From contig NC_064044.1 in the NCBI RefSeq assembly GCF_932526225.1, forward strand, positions 14,695,453 through 14,759,452: a stretch of DNA of 64,000 bases, in the 5' to 3' direction. The notes under the pieces are model-generated. The model worked only from the letters and a program-made list of their open reading frames with translations. It was not told the DNA's origin and made no database searches. This document shows, in pieces, positions 46,501 to 59,104 of the stretch. This stretch comes from Nematostella vectensis (Eukaryota; Cnidaria; Anthozoa; Actiniaria; Edwardsiidae). Positions within the stretch are counted from its first letter, which is position 1. The number at the start of each line of letters is the position of its first letter. A program made the translations under genes and the position numbers.

Positions 46501-49500
46501 GGTACACTGGATTGGGTGTTGACAAATAGACCACACCTCCTGTCGAGCCCGGCCCAGCTGCCGAAAATTAGTATCAGTGACCACTATGCTGTCCTGGTAG
46601 AGCAGATACTAGAAAATTCTCCAAAACTGCACAAACAGTCATCTACTAGGCGCGACACCAGGCCAAGTAGACTGAGAGAGTTTGGCCAGTGGATCACTAC
46701 TCACGACTGGTCAAACCTGTTCGGCGCTCACACCTGTCAAGCCAAGTTTGACGTCTTCTATAATACAATTACGGCCGCACTCGATAGATTTTGCTTGCTA
46801 AATTCGGCAGCGACTCTGTCATCTTCAAATTCTGGCGCGGTAGAGTCATCAGTGCCATTCGCACGTGTAAGCGCTCCTTTTATCAGTCGAAGGTGAAAAA
46901 GCTTAAGGACACCAATACGCGAAGGTGGTGGAGGGAAGTTAAAAACCTAACAGGACAGTCAATGAGCCAAGGGGAATGGTATAGTCAGTTAATAGACGAT
47001 TCCTCCATCGCCAGCGTAGATAATCTGTGTAAGAAGATCAACGAGTTCTTCGTCCAGCTAAAGTCTGATTTTAGACCTCTGTTACCCCACGACGTCACAG
47101 CCATTGCTGTTCCTGATGTCCCGGATTATTTCCTGGTATCATCGTATGAGGCTTATAAGTCTTTGCGAGGGATTCTCACCAACAAGGCAACTGGACCGGA
47201 TGGGATCCCAGCCCTTATTCTGAAAATGTTTGCATTCGAACTGTCACCTATAGTAGCTGAGTTATACAACACATCACTAAAGGAAGGTCACCTCCCGGGT
47301 CTGTTGAAGTCGGCCAAGGTGCGCCCTCTGCCTAAACTGAGCCCTCCTAAGAGCATCGAAACCGACATACGGCCGATCTCACTCACATTTCATCTTGCCA
47401 AAGCAATGGAAGGCTTCACTCTATCCAGATCACTTCCAGGTATCGTGCAACACCTAGACACGAAGCAATTTGCGGTGGCTGGGAAATCGTGCCAACACGC
47501 TATTGTGTACCTCCTGCACTTGACACTAGAGGCTTTAGACCGAGGCGGCGTATGGGTGCGGTGGTTCTTTGCTGACTTTAAGAAAGGATTTGACCTAATA
47601 GACCACCACAACCTATTAAATAAGCTTTGTAGCCTAGATATCCACCCTTGTCTACTCAGGTGGATTGCTTCCTTTTAAGAAGGTAGAACCCAGGTAGTAA
47701 GCATAGCATCCTCAACATCACCACCACTCAACCACAGAGAACACGCCTAGGTCCTATTCTATTCGCAGTTATGGTCAATGACCTTCTCCGCTGCTGGCTT
47801 CAACGCGCGAAGTTCGTCGACGACCTTACAGCTATTGAAATTATTCCCAGAAACGGGCCATCCACCTTACCATTTATAGTATCGCAGGTCCAGTCGTTCG
47901 CAACTAGCAATAATATGTGTCTGAATCCAACAAAATGCAAAGTAATGGCTGTTGATTTTTTGCATTATAATAGTTTTCAATGTCCTCCTATTGCGACCGG
48001 TGGCACCATCTTAGAAGAAGTCAAGTCCTTTAAATTTCTCAGGGTCTTCATTACTCACGACTTGACGTGGGAGGTACATTGTGACTCTATAGTGAAAAAA
48101 GCAAACCGGCGCCTGTATGCTATAAGGCAGCTAAAGCGCTGTGGCGTGTCTACTGATAACATTATAGTGGTTTATCGCTCCCTTGTGCGATCCACGCTCG
48201 AGTGCGCAAGCGTCGTTTTCGCAGACCTGCCACGCTACCTTTCTGATTCATTGGAGAGAGTCCAGAAACGCGCCCTCGCCATTATATATCCGGGCTTGGA
48301 TTACAAGGAAGCTCTAACTAGGGCAAACCTAGCCACCCTTGAAGATCGTCGGACTGATGCCTGCTGCAGGTTTATCTCTTGTTTGACGCCACAAAACCCA
48401 GTGTACCGGCTTGTGCAAGACCGCATTGAGGCTACTATCCATAGCTACCAGTTAAGAACGCGCACTGGCAATCACATCAAACCTTTTGCGACCAATAGAT
48501 TTGGCAACTTTGTCACAAACAAACACGCGCTGGCCTTGGCTATCTGACTGCCCATACTACCTTTATATTTATTATATTGTATCAATTAATCATTATTTAT
48601 TATATTTGATATTGGAATCCTGTAATTTGGTTTAAAGGCTACGAGAGGACTAATAAACGAGTATTATTATTATTATTATTCAATATGATCATCTGTATAA
48701 TTATAAACTAGAAGTTTCTAATAGAAAGTGAATGCTCGGAGGACTGGACGAACATGTTTCAGTACAGGGGTTCTCGAAAAAGAACACTGATCAGCATTAG
48801 GAAAGCTGCCTGCAGTTTTCTAATAGATATACCGCTCATGTTTAATTAAAGGTCTACAATTTACGCTTGCGGAAAGCTTGGAATTTAATATTAAGTCCAT
48901 TTTATCAAGTAAGGCTTGAATTTTGGGAAAATATGTGAGCTGTTGTTATTTGAGTTACCGTAGCGACGAAACAATGGATAATGTGTTTTGAGATTTTTGA
49001 AAATACACAAATTGATAGGTATGACATATTGATAGGTATGCCATATTGATAGGTATGCCATATTGATAGGTATGCCATATTGATAGGTATGCCATATTGA
49101 TAGGTATGCCATATTGATAGGTATGCCATATTGATAAGTATGCCATATTGATAGGTATGCCATATTGATAGGTATGCCATATTGATAGGTATGCCATATT
49201 GATAGGTATGCCATATTGATAGGTATGCCATATTGATAAGTATGCCATATTGATAGGTATGCCATATTGATAGGTATGCCATATTGATAGGTATGCCATA
49301 TTGATAGGTATGACATATTGACAGGTATGACATATTGACAGGTATGACATATTGATAAGTATGACATATTGATAGGTATGCCATATTGATAGGTATGCCA
49401 TATTGATAGGTATGACATATTAATAAGTATGACATATTGATAGGTATTACATATTGATATATACCACATATTAATGGAACAATGATTTTTGTTCTCTATG

Positions 49501-49583
49501 CAATGAGTTTACAGTGTGATTTGTAATAAATACTACGTACCATTTGTGGACTCTGAATTGCATAAGATCAGAAGGGATGTCAC
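43568..49583 (-). CDS. Secreted lectin-like protein: FTP (tachylectin-4) plus PAN domain
   Basis: Three clear exons, 45132-44922, 44646-44414 and 43845-43568 (stop), join in phase. Exons a and b form an FTP/F5-8C-like fucolectin domain: SNVALGKPAVQSS, EHAVDGDRSGRF, SNPWWRVDLQKSYVI, ADCCGDRLDNFEIRIGD, and GRYVNIWIPGSNRRLTLCEV. Exon c is a PAN/apple-type domain with four Cys (VWSCAVQCNAYPGCVSFNYD, VCQLSNAV). Such proteins are normally secreted carbohydrate-binding proteins. A further candidate exon at 49583-49541 (43 nt, tttccag acceptor, gtacgt donor) joins exon a in phase and adds hydrophobic TSLLILCNSES, perhaps the end of a signal peptide. The ATG exon was not found. The intron between holds an antisense LINE and a 17-bp minisatellite. 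Exons a-c confidence is high; the 49.5-kb exon is tentative. Confidence 0.8.
44664..44885. repeat. Degenerate purine-rich repeat in lectin intron
   Basis: Loose repeats of ggtaaggtcagggggaggca and then agacaagatcgggaa-type units of about 14 bp fill most of the short intron 44647-44921 of the FTP/PAN gene. Confidence 0.75.
45440..48680 (+). mobile_element. Non-LTR retrotransposon (Jockey/CR1 group), broken
   Basis: The APE-type endonuclease lies in 45950-46720: LLCNVRSVAK, the VTET motif, ISGDFNPS, LDWVLTN and ISDHYAVL are all visible. The reverse transcriptase runs from about 46790 to 48540, with RPISLT, WFFADFKKGFDLIDHH, RLGPILFAVMVND and the catalytic KFVDDLT. The element is inactive as read: a TAG after VTET (about 46057) where the family has Trp; a frame change between endonuclease and RT near 46800-46890; a TAA after RWIASF at 47676-47678; and a further frame change before RLGP. 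It ends in (att)n at about 48660-48680. It lies antisense in the intron of the FTP/PAN gene. The 5' end is not defined. The clade is a judgement from overall wording. Confidence 0.9.
48995..49470. repeat. 17-bp minisatellite, about 27 copies
   Basis: The unit atattgataggtatgcc is tandemly repeated with gaca and aagt variants towards the right end. It lies in the proposed intron between 45132 and 49541 of the FTP/PAN gene. Confidence 0.96.
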
Positions 49584-49769
49584 CTGGAAACAATAACAGT
49601 ACAACAATTTAATAATAAAGTGCAACTTATACCCATATATGGGTAACGTAGACAAAACATTGTCAGTAGAAAAGTTGAAGTCATCATGAACTTTAATTTT
49701 GGAAATTATTTTATATTTTTACATACATTAGCAATGATATCGGTATGGCTTTGAAAGTAGCTTATACCG

Positions 49770-50200
49770 CCTGATGTAATAAAAACGCTTAATGTAATAA
49801 AATTGCTACTAACACTAAATGTAATACTAACGAACGCTTAATGTAAGTAAATTCGCCGCTTAATGTAATACTAACGCTAAATGTAAAAAAAATTCGCCGC
49901 TTAATGTAATACTAACCCTTAATGTAAAAAAATTCGCCGCTTAATGTAATACTAACCCTTAATGTAAAACAAAATCGCCACTTAATGTAATACTAACCCT
50001 TAATGTAAAAAAATCGCCGCTTAATGTAATACTAACCCTTAATGTAAAAAAATTCGCCGCTTAATGTAATACTAACCCTTAATGTAAAAAAATTCGCCGC
50101 TTAATGTAATACTAACCCTTAATGTAAAAAAAAATCGCCACTTAATGTAATACTAACCCTTAATGTAAAAAAATCGCCACTTTATGTAATACTAATAAAG
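49770..50200. repeat. 40-bp minisatellite, about 10 copies
   Basis: The unit cgccgcttaatgtaatacta, acccttaatgtaaaaaaatt is repeated. It contains two related halves (cttaatgtaa), so it likely grew from a shorter unit of about 20 bp seen at the left edge. Confidence 0.92.
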
Positions 50201-50507
50201 CTTACTACTAATAAAGAGACCTGTGATTTTCATGTGAAAAAAAACTGTGAAATCCAAACCCACTGAAAAAAACTGTTAAACCTGTTAAATTAAAGAAGGA
50301 AAATACCTGTGTGAACATAATGTGAAACGCGTGAAGTCATTGGTCGAAAATTCGTGTGAAAAAACCGTGACATTGTAGTGGTATATTCATATTAAACAAA
50401 AATACAGTACAAATTAATTAGCCTATCGATGGGATTCAAATTTAGGATGCATGTTTGAAAAGAGAATCATATTCAGTTGATTGACGGCCCTAACTTCAAA
50501 AGACCTA

Positions 50508-51465
50508 AATGTGAACTTTAGAAGCACACTAGCATACACACATTGGCACCAGTCGGGCCGCTAGCACAGTCTATTACCCGTGCAGTTCGGCAACCATGGA
50601 CAGCTGTTTCGTCCTTATTAGGACTCGTCAGCATGGCATAGCCGGTTTGCCTCAGTTAAACTTCATCGGCAAAAAAAACTGCAGGGCGACTTCGACTCGA
50701 ACGAAGTGCTTTAAACCACAGCTTAGATCCATGTGGGATCTAGAGCTGCGACCGGGCTAGCGTGATGCCAATTGTGCGGATCACGCATGCGACCTTTGCT
50801 AGTCTAAAACTCCGTCGGATAGCCAAACTATCCTTGCGAGTATGTATACATAAATGTGAACTTTAGAAGCACACTAGCATACACACATTGGCACCAGTCG
50901 GGCCAAGACGGGACGCTAGCACAGTCTATTACCCGTGCAGTTCGGCAACCATGGACAGCTGTTTCGTCCTTATTAGGACTCGTCAGCATGGCATAGCTGG
51001 TTTGCCTCAGTTAAACTTCATCGGCAAAAAAAACTGCAGGGCGACTTCGACTCGAACGAAGTGCTTTAAACCACAGCTTAGATCCATGTGGGATCTAGAG
51101 CTGCGACCGGGCTAGCGTGATGCCAATTGTGCGGATCACGCATGCGACCTTTGCTAGTCTAAAACTCCGTCGGATAGCCAAACTATCCTTGCGAGTATGT
51201 ATACATAAATGTGGACTTTAAAAGCACACTAGCATACACACATTGGCACCAGCCGGGCCAAGACGGGACGCTAGCACAGTCTATTACCCGTGCAGTTCGG
51301 CAACCATGGACAGCTGTTTCGTTCTTATTAGGACTCGTCAGCATGGCATAGCCGGTCCATAGCTGTCCATGGTTGCCGAACTGCACGGGTAATAGACTGT
51401 GCTAGCGTCCCGTCTTGGCCCGACTGGTGCCAATGTGTGTATGCTAGTGTGCTTTTAAAGTTCAA
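50508..51465. mobile_element. Foldback element: two tandem 340-bp units plus an inverted end
   Basis: A unit of about 345 bp starts aaatgtgaactttagaagca, cactagcatacacacattgg and is present at 50508-50852 and 50853-51208. A partial third starts at 51209. At 51355 the sequence turns over and returns as the complement (tccatggttgccgaactgca ... ccaatgtgtgtatgctagtg), ending near 51465. A 10-bp difference (aagacgggac) separates the first copy from the rest. A solo end occurs at 30104. No transposase is present. Each unit reads as non-coding. Confidence 0.8.
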
Positions 51466-52020
51466 AAGACCCTTAGGTGTGATATTTAATAAGAGAGACA
51501 TGTTCAGTTGATTGACAGTCGCAACTTCAAAGACCTTAATGTGTGTAACCGCTTAGTTAAACAAGGCTTGTTTACAACAACAAACCTTTGCGTGTAATTT
51601 ATAGAACACACACAGAACGTAACTCCGCCCTATTGACACCAACTTCGTTTTTGTTGACACTTTGTCTTATCTGACAACATAATTAACCTTTGAGTTATTC
51701 GATTATAACTTTTTCCTTTTTGAATCTTAGCTTAGTTTTTTGTACCGTCAGCTACGTTAGATTTGGCTCTTCCTTTCTGTTGCTACTTTTACTACTTTTA
51801 TATTAGTTTTATGTTGGAGAATATGTCTGTAAACAGTATCTGCGTATGTCCTATTTATGCATTCGCCCCTGGGCCAACTCGTGTACCCGTTACCAAGAAA
51901 ATCTGGAAAACTAATCAACTTCTTCATTTATGATGTAATGATACACGAAGCCCATGAGTGCCTGCAGACATACACGCGCATATGCACCCTGACTATAAAA
52001 GGAGCAACCGTACAATTGTA
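51466..52020. other. Intergenic, no feature seen
   Basis: Sequence between the foldback element and the 3' end of the next - strand gene. A motif gttcagttgattgac appears at about 51502 and also at 50475, so it may mark duplicated flanks of the foldback element. Confidence 0.4.
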
Positions 52021-52026
52021 TTTATT
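52021..52026 (-). terminator. Polyadenylation signal for the 52-kb terminal exon
   Basis: TTTATT on the + strand is AATAAA on the - strand. It lies 50 bp after the stop codon of the exon at 52370-52078, a typical spacing for a short 3' UTR. Confidence 0.55.
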
Positions 52027-52077
52027 TCTACATTTCGGAGTCTTCTATAGTCCAGAGGTCTCCAAAGTTCATCAAGA

Positions 52078-52370
52078 TTAAACCAGTGGTTCCACAACAG
52101 TTTGGTGTGGTCTCTTTTCCTCCGTACAACTGACAAGACGTTTGGTACACTTGCACAGCGTTATTGACACAATTGGATGATGCAGGTCATCGAGCGGTAT
52201 GTGGTCCTGAACAAGTAGCTGTTTGACTGTAGACGAAGCACGAAAGCAGCTGTTTACCAGAAAGTCACGCATTTCGACTCCATCCCACCAACACGTGATG
52301 CCTTGCTTTAGCACGTGAAGCGCGCAGCTTTCCAGGCAGGCCACATCCGGGACAAGCCGAGTAGAGACCA
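52078..52370 (-). CDS. Terminal exon of an unidentified gene
   Basis: An open 96-codon exon begins after the acceptor ttttctatag (phase: two bases before the first full codon) and ends in TAA, followed by AATAAA. It is Cys-containing and protein-like: PDVACLESCALHVLKQ, CWWDGVEMRDFLVNSC, QDHIPLDDLHHPIV, LCKCTKRLVSC. The even Cys content and length would suit an extracellular or receptor-like domain, but I do not recognise the family. Upstream exons on the - strand (above 52.4 kb) were not found. Codon use and a proper acceptor plus polyA signal support a real exon. Confidence 0.5.
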
Positions 52371-52383
52371 CTATAGAAAACAC

Positions 52384-55300
52384 TGCCGGATATACAGCTA
52401 GTCAAATGTGGCTTCAGAAAGGGGAGTTAGCCTGCGCTGTACAGCTTTGTGTTCATGTCAAGATGAATCCGAAAGTAAATCTCCTCTATTGCTTAGACAC
52501 GTTGAAGCATAATGGAGATAGCAAGACATTTCAACAGTACAAAGTGTAATAACCAAGTGGGTGACCCAGTACAAAGTGTAGTAACCAGAACAGGTAAAAA
52601 GAAACTGCACTGAATTAACGCCTCTTTCTCAATGAATGTTAGAATTTCGATTTCCGATTAAGAAAAGGTTGGTATTTCATATTCCATTTAACTTTTTGTC
52701 CGTAGCAACGCTCAATGAGACCAAATCATAAAACCCCATTCTCTATTCTTAAACCCCATGCTTATATTGTACAATTAAGGTTAAATAATTTGTCATAATG
52801 GCAGCCATTTTAGCCATTCTTTTCTTATTTCTTTTAAAACCAAACTTTTTCCCCTTAAAATGATTGTCCAATTATTATGTTTGTTAAAGAAGTCCCATTA
52901 TCCAAGTATAAGACACTTCCGGTTTTAAAATTTTTAAAATGCGGCCATTTTTTATTTATTCATAAACTGCTTTAAATGCAACGTACGGCTGTGCTTCATA
53001 TCACATTTTTATCCCTACGTCAAACACTATCTTTCTGCCAAAAATTTGGTGCTTTTAGCAGAAAGTGAGCAATTCGCGCACATATCTGCTCTTCTATTTA
53101 ACGCGCTATTGATATTATTACAAAAATAAACGCGTCATGTGTGTTTGATTTATGAGGAGTTATCAGTTGCGCTGTTGGTGGTGTTGGGCTCGGATTATAA
53201 AGTGGATTTTGTTTGTCAACAGGGTCTTTTGTCAAATTTAGAAGCCCTAGACGTTTGTCAAATTTCTGAATCCGACCGAGCACGAGCTTTTCCGGTCATT
53301 TTTAAAAAAAAAGGCGAGCCCGAGCTTTGCAGGTCTCTTAAAAACCGGATAAAATTGGGATAACTTGCTCGTGGTAAGTCATAAACATTTGTTAAAAGTG
53401 GAAAAAGAATAAGTAGAGTTGGTAGCGTGGGGTGAATCCGAGACCTGCCGTGGCGCCGAGACCCGCGTTTCAGGATCCGAGCCCGAGACTTTTGTCAAAT
53501 TTCGGAATCCGAGCCAGAGCTTTGTTTGTTTGTTTTTCAAGCTTATTTCCGAATAACTTGCTCGAGTTATGTCATAAACATCATTTGAAAAAAAGAATAA
53601 GTAGAGTTACAAAACAATCTTGCTACAGTAGCTAAAGTTTCTGTTTAGAGCGGAAAAGCTCAAGGCACGAGACTCGAAAAAGAATGGGAAACATGGTAGA
53701 CTTCGTGACTTTCTTTAAAAATGCCGAGATTCCGAGACTTTGCGAAATTTTTGCGAGACTTTTGAGATTTCTTGGTCATATTAAAGCCAGAACCATTTAA
53801 ATGGGTCAACTACTTTTGTAAAGTAAATCTTTGGGTCTGTTTTTTTAAGAAAAGATGGTAACAAAAAATGCGATTATTTTGAAATCGACTAGTTATCTAT
53901 CCCTAGAAAGCACACAGTTGCATTATGGAAAGCTTAGTCGCTCGGGATTTAAAATGATCCTAAAACACCTGCGCTAGAATCGAGTGCATAGCAGCGCGGT
54001 GAAAATATATATACAACGTGTGATTTTCTAAGTAAGCAGCAAAAAAAGCGGGAAACATCCGCCAAAATTCATCTGAGAAATGTCAAATTATCGTTATTTA
54101 ATAAAGCAAGATTTGGGTGGCGGATAAGGCGGACGCTGCTAGTTTTGTAGCTTTTTGTGGTATGTTATCGCCTGATCTCAGCGTATTTGTGACTATTTCG
54201 TTTATGTGCTTACCGTTCTACTGTTACGCCCTCGTAAATACTGAAAATTCTTTTAATCTTTCAATCCTATTGCATCAAGTTACTTACCTTAAAAATAGAA
54301 GCCCACATGATCGAAGCTGATCCAAAAACCTACCCCTAACTTCTACGGCCCTGTGTTCTCGCTGTAGTTATACATTCAACTCAGGGGAGAATAAATATGC
54401 TAGGGAAAGGGCATCTAAATTATTAACGCACAGTACCCGTCACTTTATGGCGATGACGAAAACAACAAATTATCGTTATCTCAGCTCTACCCTGTGCTTA
54501 ACATTTTTTCATGCAGTTGTTCTTTGATTTCTTTCGCTGCTCTAAAAAAAGAAATGGCTTTATCTCTGCTCTACGCTTATTTTTCATTGCAGGTGTGTTG
54601 TGGTTGTTCGGGTAAATTTGTCAATACTGTCTTACACTGTCTAACATTGGCCATTTGTCAAGCGCTAGTGGCAAATGGCCAAATGGTAATATAATGCAGT
54701 AGGATGTGGCTTTCAGGGGTAGGGATGGTCCTATGAATCAATACATAACTATAGTTTATCTAGCACTGCAAGTATCTGATAGCACTGTAGCATAGGACTT
54801 AAGGAGAGATCAATACATAACAGACTAAAACAGTCATTTAGCACTGCAAGTATCTGGGCTAAGGGACAAAGTTATGGCACAAGTTATGAAACGTAAGGGG
54901 AGGGGTGGTCCACCACAGATATTCAACACTGCAAGTAAGTTAAAAAGAAGGTAGCTATATTTTCATTTCACATCACCATATACAGTGCTAAATTATCTTT
55001 GAAATAATTGCATGAAAGGTAAAATGGTACATTGCTGTTGATTTTTGCAAATATCACCTCAGATTCCTAAGTAGTGAGCTGTATTCATATCAGCTATTTG
55101 AAAAGTAGATTGCTCACAAAACCCTGTGCAGTTAAAATTGAAACTATATTGTTTTTTACTAGAAAACCCATTTAGTCCATTTGCAATTAGGGCTAATGTT
55201 TGGTCAGTGTTTTGTACCAGTCACTTTGTCAAAGGGTGAATGAAATAAACCATTCTAACTTGTTTTCAAAGTTTCTGACTACTTTTATTTTATTAGCCTG

Positions 55301-56137
55301 GTTCATTGTTTTTATAACAAGTTTTCATTTGTAACTATTATCTATCTTTCTGTTACTTTGCTGTATTAATGAATACATCCTGCCCTAGCATCATGCCTTT
55401 AAAGCTGGCAGCTTGCTTGAGTTGGGATTCGCCTGAAAAAAAAAATGGAGAACAGTGACAAAACGCTACGGAAGAATACTAAAGATATAAATGTTATGCT
55501 GCACAAAACCTAATTGAAAAACCTAAAATTAAATATAATTCCAAACAACCTTGGAATAGAACCGTGAACAGAAAATTAATATATGAAGTCTGTTTTTAGG
55601 GGCTAATGAGCCAGAGGTTGAATTGCCTTTTGACCTTTTTCTTAGGAAAAGCTGCAGAGAAAAACTATAGGTATCGAACAAATGCTCCCAACAAAAAGCT
55701 GTCTTTAGTTTTCTATGAAAATTGAAAAGATGGGAGTTTTGAGATGTTGTATGAAAACGTTGAGCTTGGGTATTCAAGATATCTTTTTGTGAATAGGAAT
55801 CACATGCATTAAGGGAACTGTGTAGGTAAGCAGATCTTTTTAGAACCCCTCATGAACCTTTTTTTCTCTAAAATTTAAACCACAATTAATTTTAAATTTT
55901 AAATGTTCTTCGAACTCACAAAATATAAACTAAAATCAGGCGCGTACCGAGGGGGGTGCGCGGGGTGCGCAAAAAAAAAATTAAGGTAAAACACATACAC
56001 TAACAATCAAGTTATATGTTAGAGCAGTTAAGCCTTTCCCGGCTTTCCAGCCAGCTGTCAATTTCTAACCAATAGGATGCGCGCTAGGTTTTGACGAAAG
56101 CACGCTAGAAAGTCTAGAAAATCCTGTTAGTGTAACG
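52384..56137. other. Intergenic AT-rich DNA, no gene supported
   Basis: About 3.7 kb without a recognisable exon. It includes a direct repeat at 53230-53620, and degenerate short repeats near 54730-54930 (agcactgcaagtatctg three times). A gcgcgtaccgaggggggtgcgc patch lies at about 55941, resembling the G-rich ends of dispersed elements. Confidence 0.5.
53230..53620. repeat. Imperfect direct repeat, about 150-bp units
   Basis: Copy 1 (about 53240-53420) and copy 2 (about 53490-53615) share tttgtcaaatttcngaatcc, gagc..gagcttt, taacttgctcg, gtcataaacat and aaaagaataagtagagtt in the same order. Confidence 0.65.
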
Positions 56138-57179
56138 ATGGCGCCGAAGAAGAAATCAAATCTTGATCCTCCCAAAATAACAGCTTTTCTACATCGGCGA
56201 GCAGCAACAGGTAAGTCAATAACTAAGATATTTATCGTATGACATCGAAACTTGAGTATTTTCATTTTTGCTTTTTCGTTTTGGCTCTGCATTTGAAATA
56301 ATTGATTACGATAAGTGATTACGGCGGGATACTCAAACACACTTAAGATTTTCTAGGCGTACAAGATGAATGATTAGCCGTTTGTATTTGCTGTATTAAT
56401 ACACAGGGTTCGTACAATTTTCCACAAATGAAATTCAAGGACTTTTTCAATGACTTTTTGTAGAAATTCAAGGATTAGTGAAACGATAAATTCATAGAGA
56501 CAATAGAGGGCAAATATACTTTTCCAAGTCTTACCAAAGCTTTTATCAATTGTACATTGTTTATTTTCAATACGAAAATAGACTGTTATTAAACAGTGAT
56601 TTCAAGCAAACGTTCGCCTACAGATTTTCAACTTTGGGTGAGATCCTCAAATTTTCCGAACTTTCTTCTTTCTAAGCCTTTTGCTTTTCCTTAGCACAGA
56701 TTTGCAGTGCAATCGACTTAGTGAGGAGGCCTAGTTGTGCCCTTTGAACAGTTTCACTTGTTCTCTAGTTCTTCTTGGCATTTTCGCTTACAGCTTACAA
56801 CAATCTTCTCCTTGGCCCTTCTCTAGTCTTCATGACATTGGATCTAATGTTTCCTCCCTTGACTTGCCGCATCTAGCAGCGCCTTACTTATATCTAGATC
56901 AGCAAGCCCACAATTGTGAACAACTTTCAACAAGTTTCTTTATTAAGGTTTTCAACTAACATTTAAAGAGAAGTCTCTTTCGACTCTTGCCTGACCATGA
57001 GAGAGTGTCAACAGATACAAATACAACTCTTCCAGGCTAGATGCTGTAAGAAGAATCCAGTCAGAATCAAGGAAAGAATATTGGACACACGTTAACAACA
57101 ACTCATAATTCAGAAGGTGAATTCTAGAGGACGAAGCGTTTCTGGTCCTTTATAAAGCACTGTAGGAGAGACAGCAGCA

Positions 57180-58345
57180 TGAATTTAGAGCACTACGATC
57201 ATGTGAAACACAGCTTCTTGGTTTTATACACTCGTTGGTGGACAATATGCATGAAGGTAATCAGATCGACGTTTTGGTGATGGATTTCAGTAAAGCATTT
57301 GACAAGGGAAATCACCGACTCCTTGTATCAAAGTTGAAGCACTATGGCGTTTGTGTTAAAACCAATCAGTGGATTAAGTCCTTCCTATCTACAAGGAGGC
57401 AGAAGGTGGTGTTTGTCGGGGAATAACCTGAAATTGTAGACGTCCTCTCTGGGGTACCCGAAGTCTCTGTATTGGGCCCATCTCCTCTACTACATTAGCG
57501 ATCCCCCAGACAATCTGACCTCCTCCGTGAGACTCTTTGCAGATGATACCATCGTATATTTAACCTTCAAGTCTACCAAGGATGCCTTCACTTTGCAACA
57601 GGACCTAGACAAATTAGCCATGTGGGAGAAACGATGGAGCATGGCGTTTCACCCAGCTAAATGTAAGATCTTAAGGGTTGGACGCAAGCAAAAACCTAGA
57701 CACAATACTTTTCACGGCAAAACCATGTGTGCTGTCGACTCGGCAAAATACCTTGGGGTCACCCTAACATCAGACTTTAGGTGGATAAGCATATAAAAAA
57801 ACATCTGCAACAAAGCAAGCAGCACCCTCGGTTACCTTCGGCATAACCTTAGAATAGGCTCCCCCAAGCTAAAGACGTCTGCTTACTTCGCTGTAGTGCG
57901 TCCATACATTGAGTACGTGTGTACTGTATGGAACCCATTCACAAAGACAAACATCATCAGAATAGAGATGGTACAACGTCTCGCAGCAAGGTTTGCGCTT
58001 CATCGCTACGACAGAACAGCAAGTGTAAGTGAGATGCTCAAATATCTGGGTTGGTCCTCACTAGAAATCCGAAGAAAGAGAGCAAGGCTCCTGATGTTCT
58101 ACAAGATACACCATGGCCTTGTTGTCACTGATGGCCTGCCAACAGTCCCGCCGATGTATAGAATAAGCAGGCATATGAAAAGCCAAAGCTACAAAGTGCC
58201 ACCTTCAAGAATCAACTATCACAAAAAAATCGTTCTTCCCGCGGACCATCAGGGATTGGAACTGTCTACCGGAACTAACTGCAACGCTTTTGAGAAAGCA
58301 AGCGAACTATTATTGCGTGGACTAATAAAAAAAACGAGATCTTGC
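57180..58345 (+). mobile_element. LINE reverse-transcriptase fragment, 5' truncated and broken
   Basis: The RT reading includes RSCETQLLGFIHSLVDNM, IDVLVMDFSKAFDKGNHR, RLFADDTIVYLTF and HPAKCKILRVGRK. The C-terminal part contains RPYIEYVCTVWNPFTK and VQRLAARFALHRYDR. A TAA after FVGE (57424-57426), a frame change before LFADDT and a TAA near 57794 break it. It belongs to the Jockey/CR1-like group but is clearly different from the copy at 45.4-48.7 kb. Traces of its upstream part may start near 57000. Its 3' end is interrupted by the MITE starting at 58360. Confidence 0.85.
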
Positions 58346-58359
58346 TATCTTAAGTACCA

Positions 58360-59104
58360 GGGGCCGGTTCCTGAAAAGCCGATTTGCGCTAACCCAAGGT
58401 TAAATTAACCCTAACCCACGATTAAATGTTTACCCCCAGATTAGTTCCGTTCCCGAAACGCTGGTTAGCGCTAACTCTGGGTCAGTTTGGAGGTAGAATC
58501 TAACCCTGCTCGCGAGGTGGGTTAACTCGCTAACCCATTGTTTAGTTGGCGAAACACAGGCCTCCCAAATTTTGTAGTAGAACTAAAGCTTCATAAAATA
58601 AAGTTGTCGACAAAAAAGACGTTACACAAAACAATGTAGGCATCAAATATCCTAACATTTCGCTTTATTATGTGACCTTCGTTGCGTTGCTGACTTGAAA
58701 ATTGTGCTGGGACAGACAGAAAGTTACATGAAATTTATACTTGAAATGAATCTGTCTCGCTAGTGTCACGCACCAACTCGAATCCTGCAAATGACACTTT
58801 TTTGGCCATGAAATGGTGGTAATTACAGGTGATGTAGAGGTGTTTTGGTTTTTTTTTGCGAAAATAAAATCCCCAAAGGTAAATTTAAGTTACTTTCTGT
58901 TGATATACTGGGTACCCTGTGTGAATTTTACTCCTCAAACCAGTTTTTCACTCGTTTAATCCAGAGTTAGTAATTCGGGGGATTACTTGGCTTTCGGGAA
59001 CGGTGAGTTAGCCGTCGGTTAGCTAACCTACGATTAGCGAATTTTAACCCGGGATTAGGCGCTGATCGAGGGTTAAGTTAATCGGCCTTCCAGGAACCGG
59101 CCCC
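58360..59104. mobile_element. 745-bp MITE with GGGGCCGG ends
   Basis: Terminal inverted repeats GGGGCCGGTTCCTG (58360-58373) and CAGGAACCGGCCCC (59091-59104) are perfect over 14 bp. They continue imperfectly inward (aaaagccga / tcggccttc) and are followed by ttagcgctaac-rich subterminal repeats on both sides. There is no coding capacity. It is inserted at the 3' end of the LINE fragment. A target duplication was not clear. Confidence 0.85.

Noticed and set aside
48891-49469. Reverse-strand ORFs with INMAYLSIWHTYQYG repeats
   Set aside because: By-product of the 17-bp array; 17 bp gives a 17-residue period and no stop in that unit.
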